Part shown: in pieces, positions 6,698-12,719 of the stretch
How positions within the stretch are numbered: position 1 is the first letter of the stretch
How the letters are laid out: each line of letters opens with the position of its first letter
Source of the DNA: Gemmatimonadota bacterium
GTDB taxonomy: Bacteria > Gemmatimonadota > Gemmatimonadetes > Longimicrobiales > Gaopeijiaceae
Length of the DNA: 12,719 nucleotides
NCBI GenBank assembly: GCA_016209995.1
Contig: JACQVC010000279.1
Location: 1-12,719, forward strand
Reading direction: 5' to 3'
Notes under the pieces: generated by a model
What the model saw: only the letters and a program-made list of their open reading frames with translations
The model's database searches: none
What the model was told of the DNA's origin: nothing
Program-made: the position numbers and the translations under genes

Positions 6698-7624
6698 CTA
6701 CCCGAACAGGTTCTTCAGCACGAAGACGATGTTTGCCGGCCGCTCGGCGAGCCGGCGCACGTACCAGGCGTACCAGGCTGAGCCGTAGCTGATGAGGACC
6801 CTGACCTTGTGACCGCCTTGGGTCAGGCGGATCTGCAGATCGCGGCGAATGCCATACAGGAGCTGGAACTCGAAGGCGTCGGAGGGGAGGTTGAGTGTGC
6901 GGGCGAGGGCAAGGATGTCGGCGACGATCCGCTCGTCATGCGTGGCGAACGCCGGTCGGACGCCGTCGCCTTTCCTGGCCTCGAGCATGCGCTTCGCCAG
7001 TCGCAGGAAGTTCGCGTCCACGTCTTTCTTCTTCGCGTACGCCATGCGGGGCGACTCGGCGTAGGCGCCTTTGACGAGCCTGATTCCCGTGCCGGCCCGC
7101 AGGAGCGACTCCAGATCGTCGGCGGTGCGGAGAAGATAAGCCTGTACGCACACACCCACGCGGGGGTACGAGGCGCGCGCGCGACGGTGCATCTCGAGCG
7201 TGACGTCTACGTAGCGGCTCTCCTCCATATCGATCCAGACGTAGTTCCTGTGGGCCGCTGCCCGCTCTACGATTCCGGCCAGGTTGCGGTAGGCCACGTC
7301 CGTACCGAGATTTACGCCCAGGTGCGTGGGCTTCACGGAGACCTCGGCGTCGAGGCCGTTTGCGGCCACGCGGTCGAGAACGGTCCCGTAATTCTGCGCG
7401 GCGGCTGCCGCCTCCTCGACGGTGGTGACGCTCTCGCCCAGCTCGGTGAGCACGCTGGCGATGCCGTGAGCGCGCAGCTCGGCCGCGGCCTGGAGCGCGG
7501 CCTCGAGCGTCTCGCCCGGAAGGAAACGGCGAACCGCACGTCGAATGACGGGGAGACTCGGCAGATGCTCGCGTAGCCAAGCATTGCGAGACGCCCAGAT
7601 CAGTCCTTCCCGGATCGGCGCCAT
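6698..7624 (-). CDS. Proline dehydrogenase (stand-alone, FAD-dependent)
   Basis: About 308 aa, the normal length of monofunctional proline dehydrogenase. It oxidises L-proline to pyrroline-5-carboxylate, passing electrons to quinone through FAD at the membrane. The TIM-barrel motifs are all present: LTELGES, EVSVKPTHLG, YVWIDMEESRYVD, VCVQAYL, IRLVKGAY, FATHDERIV, FEFQLLYGIRRDLQ, and the closing YVRRLAERPANI with the substrate-contacting arginines. Start: ATG 7624, with AAAGGAGG 3 bases upstream. An in-frame ATG at 7648 exists, but the residues it would add (SGRERRR) are merely the translated ribosome site. No pyrroline-5-carboxylate dehydrogenase gene lies in the window, so the second step must be encoded elsewhere. 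Confidence 0.93.
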   Translation of the reverse strand: MAPIREGLIWASRNAWLREHLPSLPVIRRAVRRFLPGETLEAALQAAAELRAHGIASVLTELGESVTTVEEAAAAAQNYGTVLDRVAANGLDAEVSVKPTHLGVNLGTDVAYRNLAGIVERAAAHRNYVWIDMEESRYVDVTLEMHRRARASYPRVGVCVQAYLLRTADDLESLLRAGTGIRLVKGAYAESPRMAYAKKKDVDANFLRLAKRMLEARKGDGVRPAFATHDERIVADILALARTLNLPSDAFEFQLLYGIRRDLQIRLTQGGHKVRVLISYGSAWYAWYVRRLAERPANIVFVLKNLFG

Positions 7625-7694
7625 CCTCCTCCTTTCCCTACCTGACATTCTCGCACCGAACGCAACACCGCAACAGCGGCGGTCGTCATCCGAT

Positions 7695-7733
7695 TCCCGT
7701 GACGCCGTCCGTGGGACGGATTCTGTGACGGGA
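7695..7733. other. Nested inverted repeats between the sigma operon and the proline dehydrogenase gene
   Basis: An inner perfect stem, CCGTCC-GTG-GGACGG (7705-7710/7714-7719), sits inside an outer stem, TCCCGT (7695-7700) and ACGGGA (7728-7733). It lies in the 166-base gap, after the alkyltransferase-fusion stop and before the proline dehydrogenase start on the minus strand. It may act as a terminator for the sigma operon or a leader structure for the next gene. No U-tract follows, so a standard intrinsic terminator is not supported. Confidence 0.35.
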
Positions 7734-7790
7734 GAGGGGGGAAGGCGCTCTTAGCGGCGGCGGCGTACTGGCCTGGCACGCCTCAACGCC

Positions 7791-8519
7791 TCACCCCGCA
7801 CGCAGCAGATCGTCTCGCCCCTCGAGAGTGAGGAGCTGCTTCTTGTACTGGACGCCGCCGGTGTAGCCGCCGAGGGAGCCGTCGCGGCGCACGACGCGGT
7901 GGCACGGCACGACGATGGCGACGGGGTTGTGGCCGAGGGCGTTGCCGACCGCACGGGCGGCTCCAGGCTTGCTGATGCGGCGGGCCAGCTCGGTGTAGGG
8001 GATCACCTCGCCGAAGGGGATGGCTCGCGCGGACTCGAGCACGCGGCGCTCGAACTCGCTCACGCTGCTCAGGTCGACGGGAATGTCGAACCGGGAGCGC
8101 GCGCCGGCGAAATACTCCTCGAGTTCCCGCTCGACGTCCGCCAGCGCGTCCGCATCCTGAACCACGGGCTGACCGGGGAACCGCTCCTCCATCTCGGCCA
8201 CGAAATCGTCGGGTCGCTGCGCGCGCCAGGAGCCCTGCTGCGCGTCCCGCTTCTGCCAGGACAGGCGCGCCAGGCCCCGGTCCGTGCGCGCGACGAACAT
8301 GGTGCCGAAGGGAGTGGGGAAGCTGTGCCAGCGCACGGCAGCGGTCGCGCAGCACACGGGCAGCGCTCCCCGCAGAGCCGTGAGCTCGGCGGCCTGCTCG
8401 CAGCATTCCTCGCAGGTGCCGAGATGCTCGGCTAGCGTTAGCTCCTCGCCGTCCGTCAAATCGCCCGCTACGTAGGCGATGATTCGGTCCTCCGGGACCG
8501 TGCACGGTGTGCGCGTCAT
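7791..8519 (-). CDS. Anti-sigma-type zinc finger fused to O6-alkylguanine-DNA alkyltransferase
   Basis: 242 aa. Residues ~10-50 are an anti-sigma zinc-finger segment (RIIAYVAGDLTDGEELTLAE then HLGTCEEC), ligands His32, Cys36 and Cys39 in the HX3CX2C pattern; Cys6 may be the fourth. Extra cysteines 40, 56 and 57 lie nearby. Residues ~62-242 are a complete MGMT: WHSFPTPFGTMFVARTDRGL, RELEEYFAGARSRFDIPVDL, FERRVLESARAIPFGEVIPY, the helix-turn-helix with arginine finger Arg189 (AARAVGNALGHNP), the active-site PCHRV with Cys206 (TGC), and GGYTGG. MGMT removes O6-alkyl groups from guanine by irreversible transfer to the Cys. Start ATG 8519 overlaps the sigma-factor stop (ATGA), with GGAG 8 bases upstream; an ATG at 8540 would lie inside the sigma gene. 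Position and zinc finger suggest it is the partner anti-sigma factor, with alkylation as the signal (inference). Confidence 0.88.
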   Translation of the reverse strand: MTRTPCTVPEDRIIAYVAGDLTDGEELTLAEHLGTCEECCEQAAELTALRGALPVCCATAAVRWHSFPTPFGTMFVARTDRGLARLSWQKRDAQQGSWRAQRPDDFVAEMEERFPGQPVVQDADALADVERELEEYFAGARSRFDIPVDLSSVSEFERRVLESARAIPFGEVIPYTELARRISKPGAARAVGNALGHNPVAIVVPCHRVVRRDGSLGGYTGGVQYKKQLLTLEGRDDLLRAG

Positions 8520-9067
8520 TCTCTGTACTCCTTCTTCCATAGATCGAACAGCTCTTGGCGCAGGCGCTTCATTCCCTGATAGACGTTCGCACGCGCGCTC
8601 GCTTCCGAGCAGCCGAGCTTTGCGGCGATCGCCGAGTAGTCATCTCCCTCGACCCAACGCAGCCACACGGCTTCGCGCTGCTTCCTGGGCAGACGCGCCA
8701 CGTGCTCGCGCACGCGTCTCCTCGCCGACTCATCCAGTTTGGTCACTCCTTCATCGGGAGACGCATCGCCGTCGGGTAGAAGCTGCGGACCGCGCGCATC
8801 CAGCGCCGCGCGGCGCCGTCGGTCGCGGGCCAGGCGATCCAGCGCTGCGTTGGTCGCCACGCGGTAGAGCCAGGCCCGCGGGGTCGTGTCGGGCGCGATC
8901 AGCGGCGGCTGCTGCGCAGCCGTGAGCCAGACGCGCTGGAGGATGTCGTCGGCTTCGTCAGCGCCGCCCAGCATGCGGGCGACGTGCCGGCGCAGCTCCG
9001 GGCCGTAGCACGCCACCCAATCGGCCAGAGGCGAGAAAGTGGGGGCGTGCTGCGGCTCGAGCGCCAT
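8516..9067 (-). CDS. ECF-type RNA polymerase sigma factor
   Basis: 183 aa from ATG 9067. Region 2 covers about residues 17-85 (LADWVACYGPELRRHVARML, EADDILQRVWLTAAQ, then PRAWLYRVATNAALDRLARD, the part expected to read the -10 element). Region 4 covers about 125-178 (RLPRKQREAVWLRWVEGDDY, SAIAAKLGCSEASARANVYQ, GMKRLRQEL; helix-turn-helix for the -35 element). Regions 1 and 3 are absent, as in ECF (group 4) sigma factors. Cytoplasmic; it directs RNA polymerase to a small regulon. GTG 9076, which overlaps the stop of the 44-aa gene (GTGA), is an alternative start adding three residues. Its stop overlaps the start of the zinc-finger/alkyltransferase gene. The frame remains open to 9592, but that part has no sigma similarity and runs into thrC. 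The regulon cannot be told from the window. Confidence 0.92.
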   Translation of the reverse strand: MALEPQHAPTFSPLADWVACYGPELRRHVARMLGGADEADDILQRVWLTAAQQPPLIAPDTTPRAWLYRVATNAALDRLARDRRRRAALDARGPQLLPDGDASPDEGVTKLDESARRRVREHVARLPRKQREAVWLRWVEGDDYSAIAAKLGCSEASARANVYQGMKRLRQELFDLWKKEYRE

Positions 9068-9072
9068 CCAGC

Positions 9073-9207
9073 TCACGCGAGGAACGCAGATCCCAGCGCC
9101 ACGGCGGTCACCTGCCCGTGCAGGATGGCGGGGATCACGATGGTCACGATGGTTGCGAACAGAGATTCGGTGGCGATACTCAGTGCGATCCTGATCCAGT
9201 ACGTCAT
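9073..9207 (-). CDS. Small hydrophobic protein (44 aa) heading the sigma-factor operon
   Basis: A 44-aa frame too short for usual cut-offs: MTYWIRIALSIATESLFATI, then VTIVIPAILHGQVTAVALGS and AFLA. Two hydrophobic stretches (about 4-29 and 33-44) suggest a membrane-associated peptide, probably one transmembrane helix with a second partial one; a hydrophobic signal sequence is the alternative. Coding is supported by an excellent ribosome site (AGGGAGG, 9219-9213) 5 bases before ATG, and by the stop overlapping a possible sigma-factor start (GTGA). No family is recognised. Being first in the operon it may couple the sigma system to the membrane, or serve mainly as a translated leader for the sigma gene. 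Confidence 0.6.
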   Translation of the reverse strand: MTYWIRIALSIATESLFATIVTIVIPAILHGQVTAVALGSAFLA

Positions 9208-9212
9208 CTTGG

Positions 9213-9219
9213 CCTCCCT
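9213..9219 (-). promoter_or_regulatory. Strong Shine-Dalgarno of the 44-aa gene
   Basis: AGGGAGG followed by CCAAG and ATG. It is the main evidence that translation of this operon begins at the 44-aa frame, since the sigma gene itself has only a weak ribosome site and is probably translated by coupling. Confidence 0.6.
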
Positions 9220-9265
9220 CTCGTTTCCTTCCCTGCAGCGACTGCCGTTGGTCGTCGTCCTTCGA

Positions 9266-9283
9266 CCCGTGTAACGGCACGAG
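9266..9283. other. Short inverted repeat between thrC and the sigma-factor operon
   Basis: On the minus strand, CTCGTG-CCGTTA-CACGGG forms a 6-bp stem with one G-U pair and a 6-base loop, just after the thrC stop and about 60 bases before the 44-aa gene. No U-tract follows. It could weaken read-through from thrC or be an accidental match. I found no convincing ECF-type promoter (GGAAC followed by CGTC at the usual spacing) in this 97-base gap. Confidence 0.25.
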
Positions 9284-9306
9284 AGGGCGGTTCGTGAAAA
9301 ATGAAT

Positions 9307-10629
9307 CTATCGGCCGCCGCTCAGAATCGCGCTGCGCAGCGCGTCGAGCTCGGGGTCTATGACGGTCACGTGGGGCTCCGCCTGGAGGGCAGCGGCGAGG
9401 GCGGGAGGTAGGGGGACCTCGCTGCCGATGAGGGGCTCGACGATCTCCGCGAACTTGGCGGGGTGGGCCGTGGACAGCAGCAGGCCGATGGCAGCAGGGT
9501 CCCGCTCCAGCTCGGCCGCGAGCGCCGCGTAGCCGACCGCCGTGTGGGGGTCGAGGATGTATCCGTGCTTCCGATACACGCGGGTGATACACTCGCGTGT
9601 CGTATTGTCGTCGTGAGCGCTGGCCGACAGATCACGCCGCAGCTGATTCACGTCATCGTCGTAGAGGTGCCGGATCCGCGCCATGTTGCTGGGGTCGCCG
9701 ACGTCCATCGCGTTGGAGATCGTCGGCACCGACGGCTGCGCCTGGAAGTGCCCGGTCTGGAGGTAGCGGGGCACGACGTCATTCGCGTTGGTCGCGGCGA
9801 TGAAGCGGTCCACCGGCAGTCCCAGCCGCTTCGCCATGAGTCCGGCCGACAGGTTGCCGAAATTGCCGGACGGCACGGCCACGACGATGGGGTTCGCGAC
9901 GTCCGGGAGCTGGGCCCAGCCGTGCACGTAGTAGAAGACCTGAGGGATCAGGCGGCCGACGTTGATCGAGTTGGCTCCGGTCAGCACGCCGGGCTCATCG
10001 CGCAAGCGAGGATCCGCGAGCGCCTGCTTCACGAGCCGCTGGCACTGATCGAACGTGCCCCGCACCGCCAGCGCGTGCACGTTCCCGCCCACCGTCGTGA
10101 TCAGGCGCTCCTGTCTCGCGCTGATCTGGCCCTGCGGGAAGAGAACGAACACCTGGGTGTGAGGGAGCCCGGCGAAGGCGTGAGCGACGGCCGCGCCGGT
10201 ATCGCCGGACGTGGCCACGACGATCCTCACCGTTGTGGATCCGCCCCGCCCGAGCTGGGAAGCGCGGTAATAGAGGAGCAGCTGGGCCAGGAACCGGGCG
10301 CCCACGTCCTTGAAGGCCAGAGTGGGGCCGTGGAACAGCTCGAGCACCCAGATGCGCTCGCCGAGTGGTACGACGGGGATCGGGAAGTTCAGCGCGTAGG
10401 CGACCAGACGCCGCAGGCTGCCGTCCGCGATCGCGCCACGCAGGAGGTGGCGCCCGACCTCGAACGCCGAGTCACGGAGCGGTGCGCCCTGGAGACGCGC
10501 GAAGGTCTCGGGCGGCATGGGATCGAGCCTGCTCGGGATATAGAGACCGCCGTCCGGCGCGAGTCCCAGCAAGATGGCCGCCTCGAGGTCGGTGTCCGGC
10601 GCTTTGCCGGCCGTGCTGACGTACCTCAC
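9307..10629 (-). CDS. thrC: Threonine synthase
   Basis: 440 aa. It converts O-phosphohomoserine and water to L-threonine and phosphate, the last step of threonine synthesis, in the cytosol with pyridoxal phosphate. The N-terminus MRYVSTAGKAP is typical. The PLP lysine is Lys107 in HGPTLAFKDVGARF; SGDTGAAVAHAFAG and VAVPSGNFGNLSAG bind cofactor phosphate and substrate; SNAMDVGDPSNMARI and DPHTAVGYAAL are further family blocks; STAHPAKFAEIVEP lies near the C-terminus. Length is usual. The start is GTG 10629, 43 bases after the thrB stop, without a clear Shine-Dalgarno; it is chosen because it matches the family N-terminus. Third gene of asd-thrB-thrC. Confidence 0.96.
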   Translation of the reverse strand: MRYVSTAGKAPDTDLEAAILLGLAPDGGLYIPSRLDPMPPETFARLQGAPLRDSAFEVGRHLLRGAIADGSLRRLVAYALNFPIPVVPLGERIWVLELFHGPTLAFKDVGARFLAQLLLYYRASQLGRGGSTTVRIVVATSGDTGAAVAHAFAGLPHTQVFVLFPQGQISARQERLITTVGGNVHALAVRGTFDQCQRLVKQALADPRLRDEPGVLTGANSINVGRLIPQVFYYVHGWAQLPDVANPIVVAVPSGNFGNLSAGLMAKRLGLPVDRFIAATNANDVVPRYLQTGHFQAQPSVPTISNAMDVGDPSNMARIRHLYDDDVNQLRRDLSASAHDDNTTRECITRVYRKHGYILDPHTAVGYAALAAELERDPAAIGLLLSTAHPAKFAEIVEPLIGSEVPLPPALAAALQAEPHVTVIDPELDALRSAILSGGR

Positions 10630-10672
10630 GGCGCCACGGGAAGCGGCCCGCGTTCACGTCCTGATCCGCCCC

Positions 10673-11626
10673 CTACCATCCCCCGATCTCCCGGACTTTC
10701 GCTCCCCTGCGGTTCACGATGGAGACGTAGGCCTCCGACGGGAGTGAGGCCGCGTCCGCGAAGGCCTTTTGCATAGCCGCCCCGACGCGCTCCGCGATTT
10801 CGAGATTCCGGCAGAGCGCAAACATGGAGGGACCGGAGCCCGAGAGGCCGCACCCCAGCGCCCCCGCATGCAGCGCCGCGTCCTTGACGGCCTGGAATCC
10901 CGGGACGAGCGGCGAGCGCAGCGGTTCGGCCACGACGTCCACCAGCGCGCGGCTGATGAGGTCCCAGTCCTGCCGGAAGAGTCCGGCGACCAGCGCCGCC
11001 GTGTTGCTCCACTGAATCACCGCGTTCGCCAGCGGAACCGAATCCCCCAGGATGCGGCGCGCGTTGCGCGTCTCGATCTCGATGTGAGGGTGCACCACGG
11101 CGCACGCCATTCCGTCGGGCACAGGAAGCTGTACGAGGTCCGGTGGGTCGCCCGGCCGCACGAGCACGAGTCCGCCGTACAGCGCCGGGGCAGCGTTGTC
11201 CAGGTGCGCGGCGCCGGCGCCGATCCGTTCGCCTGCGGCCGCGCAGTGCAGCAGCGTCTCCCGAGCCACGCCCGCGTCCAGCAGGCAATCTACGGCAATC
11301 ACGGCCGCGACGGCGCTCGCCGCGCTGCCACCCAGGCCGCCGGAGAGGGGCAGGCCCTTGTGCACCTCCAGGGCGATGCCCTGCCGGCTACTGATCCGAG
11401 CCAGGAGAACCTGAGCCGCCACGCCCGCCGTGTTACGATCGGCTTGCAGAGGAATGCGGTTGTCATCGCCCGTGACCCGGGTCACGACCACGCCCGGCTC
11501 ATCCCGCAGGCGCGCCACGACCTCATCGCCGGGCCGCTCGAGGGCGAGCCCGAAGACGTCGAAACCGCAGATCACGTTGCCGACCGTGGCCGGCGCGAAC
11601 GCGCGCGCCCAGGTGCGTTGGCTCAC
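10673..11626 (-). CDS. thrB: Homoserine kinase
   Basis: About 317 aa, a GHMP-family kinase phosphorylating L-homoserine with ATP to O-phosphohomoserine, the substrate of ThrC. Motif 1 is FAPATVGNVICGFDVFGLAL; motif 2, the phosphate-binding loop, is GLPLSGGLGGSAASAVAA (about residues 91-108); motif 3 is LGCGLSGSGPSMFALC near the C-terminus. Length is normal. The start is GTG 11626, overlapping the asd stop by four bases (GTGA), with a GGGGGAG ribosome site just upstream. The frame runs open to 12592 through the asd gene, but only the part from 11626 resembles homoserine kinase. Overlap with asd indicates coupled translation. Confidence 0.95.
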   Translation of the reverse strand: MSQRTWARAFAPATVGNVICGFDVFGLALERPGDEVVARLRDEPGVVVTRVTGDDNRIPLQADRNTAGVAAQVLLARISSRQGIALEVHKGLPLSGGLGGSAASAVAAVIAVDCLLDAGVARETLLHCAAAGERIGAGAAHLDNAAPALYGGLVLVRPGDPPDLVQLPVPDGMACAVVHPHIEIETRNARRILGDSVPLANAVIQWSNTAALVAGLFRQDWDLISRALVDVVAEPLRSPLVPGFQAVKDAALHAGALGCGLSGSGPSMFALCRNLEIAERVGAAMQKAFADAASLPSEAYVSIVNRRGAKVREIGGW

Positions 11627-12705
11627 CCGCTCTCCCCCAACAACCCCTTTGCCACCGCCAGCTCCGCGCAGAGAATCGCGCCGCCCGCCGCGCCGCGCAG
11701 CGTGTTGTGCACGAGCAGCACGAATTTGTGGTCCAGGATCGGGCAGGGACGCAGCCGGCCTACGACGACCGCCATCCCGCGCTCCGTGTCGCGGTGCAGG
11801 CGAGGCTGCGGCCAGGTATCGCCGTCGACGTAGTGGATGGGCCGGCGAGGCGCGCTGGGCAGTTCGAAATGCTGCGGCTCGCCGCGAAAATCGTCCCACG
11901 CCGCCCGGATGTCGGCGGCGGAGGCCGGCCGCCGCAGAGAAACGGAGACGCACTCGAGGTGCCCGTCCACGACCGACACGCGGTTGCACTGCGCGCTCAC
12001 CGTCAGGTCCGCGAAAATCAGGCCGTCGTCGCCAAGGCTTCCCAGCACCTTGCGCGACTCGCTCTCCATCTTCTCCTCTTCGCCCGAGATGAAGGGGATG
12101 ACGTTGTCCATGATCTCGAGGCTGGCGACGCCGGGGTAGCCCGCGCCCGAGATCGCTTGCAGGGTGACGACGTTCACCTGATCGATCCCGAATGCCTGGG
12201 CCAGCGGCGCCAGCGCCATGACCAGGCCGATGGTACTGCAGTTCGGGTTCGCGACGATGGCGCCGCCATCGCAGAGACGCCGCCTCGTCAGCTCGAGGTG
12301 ATGCGCGTTCACTTCGGGAACGAGCAGCGCTACGTCCGCGTCGAGGCGGTGGTTGCGCGTGTTGGTGACGACGAGGTGGCCTCGGCGGGCGAGGTCGGAC
12401 TCGAGCGGGCCGGCCACAGACGCGTCCAGCGCCGAGAAGACGAGCCGCGGCTCGACGTCCGGTCCGGCCGCGGCGACAGGCATGGCTGCGACGGCCGGCG
12501 GAAGCGGGCTCGCCTGCAGCCAGCGCGTCGCCTCCGCGTACGTGCGTCCGGCCGAGCGCTCCGAGGCCATGAGGGCTGTGATCTCGAACCACGGGTGATC
12601 GGCCAGCAGGCTCACGAATCGCTGCCCCACGCTCCCGGTCGCACCGAGGATCGCGACGGGGATCTTCGGCGAGGGGCGCGTAGGGGATTGCGGCTGGGGC
12701 GTCAT
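11623..12705 (-). CDS. asd: Aspartate-semialdehyde dehydrogenase (archaeal/fungal-like type)
   Basis: 360 aa. It reduces L-4-aspartyl phosphate with NADPH to aspartate semialdehyde, the branch point to lysine, methionine and threonine. The NADP-binding loop is AILGATGSVGQRFVSLL (residues 18-34); catalytic Cys156 lies in VANPNCSTIG; the base is His249 in NRVSVVDGHLECVSV; HNTLRGAAGGAILCAE closes the dimer domain. The spacing and motifs match the shorter, archaeal/fungal-like branch of the family rather than the E. coli type. The first ~13 residues are a Pro-rich extension. ATG 12705 has GGAG 10 bases upstream, rather far. First visible gene of asd-thrB-thrC; the promoter and any attenuator lie beyond the window edge. 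Confidence 0.96.
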   Translation of the reverse strand: MTPQPQSPTRPSPKIPVAILGATGSVGQRFVSLLADHPWFEITALMASERSAGRTYAEATRWLQASPLPPAVAAMPVAAAGPDVEPRLVFSALDASVAGPLESDLARRGHLVVTNTRNHRLDADVALLVPEVNAHHLELTRRRLCDGGAIVANPNCSTIGLVMALAPLAQAFGIDQVNVVTLQAISGAGYPGVASLEIMDNVIPFISGEEEKMESESRKVLGSLGDDGLIFADLTVSAQCNRVSVVDGHLECVSVSLRRPASAADIRAAWDDFRGEPQHFELPSAPRRPIHYVDGDTWPQPRLHRDTERGMAVVVGRLRPCPILDHKFVLLVHNTLRGAAGGAILCAELAVAKGLLGESG

Positions 12706-12719
12706 AGGTGGAGTACTCC

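Noticed and set aside
6546..6788. 80-aa plus-strand frame starting MSIHKPAQPAFILL beside the AT-rich tract
   Set aside because: No ribosome site, a low-complexity middle, and its last third is antisense to the proline dehydrogenase C-terminus.
9077..9592. Long upstream extension of the sigma-factor frame
   Set aside because: No sigma similarity; runs through the 44-aa gene and into thrC.
9463..10776. 437-aa plus-strand frame
   Set aside because: Antisense to thrC and the end of thrB; no recognisable domain.
11627..12592. Upstream extension of the homoserine kinase frame
   Set aside because: Out-of-frame translation of asd; the GTG at 11626 with its ribosome site fits family length.

Overview
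The window is a high-GC bacterial chromosomal segment with densely packed genes. The composition, the DUF4159 protein, the ArsR-rhodanese regulator and the Asd/ThrB/ThrC block together suggest a soil or sediment bacterium of a Gemmatimonadota-like lineage. This is an inference from gene character only; no rRNA or marker gene is present. I see no IS element, phage gene, CRISPR array or tRNA.

Layout. (1) 29-882, plus strand: a single-domain cupin, then a 76-aa helical protein of unknown function with its own sigma70-like promoter and a 17-bp perfect palindrome just after the predicted transcription start. (2) 932-3935: a six-hairpin glycosidase-like protein (minus) divergent from a RimJ/RimL-type GNAT acetyltransferase (plus). 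(3) 4001-6523, minus: an ArsR-rhodanese regulator, an exported DUF4159 protein, and a B3/4-domain protein whose TTG start overlaps the DUF4159 stop. (4) 6698-7624, minus: a stand-alone proline dehydrogenase. (5) 7791-9207, minus: a three-gene unit with 4-base stop/start overlaps or near contact. It comprises a 44-aa hydrophobic peptide missed by usual length cut-offs, an ECF sigma factor, and a protein joining an anti-sigma-type zinc finger (HX3CX2C) to a complete O6-alkylguanine-DNA alkyltransferase (PCHRV). (6) 9307-12705, minus: asd-thrB-thrC, the homoserine/threonine branch of aspartate-family biosynthesis, probably preceded outside the window by other genes of the pathway.

The most interesting locus is 7791-9207. 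Anti-sigma factors usually lie directly after their sigma factor, often with ATGA overlap. Here the anti-sigma position is occupied by a zinc-finger/alkyltransferase fusion. The simple reading is a one-shot DNA-alkylation sensor: suicidal alkylation of Cys206 changes or destabilises the fusion protein and releases the sigma factor. This would be a sigma-based counterpart of the Ada response. That model is inference; the fused architecture, intact motifs and gene overlaps are read directly from the sequence.
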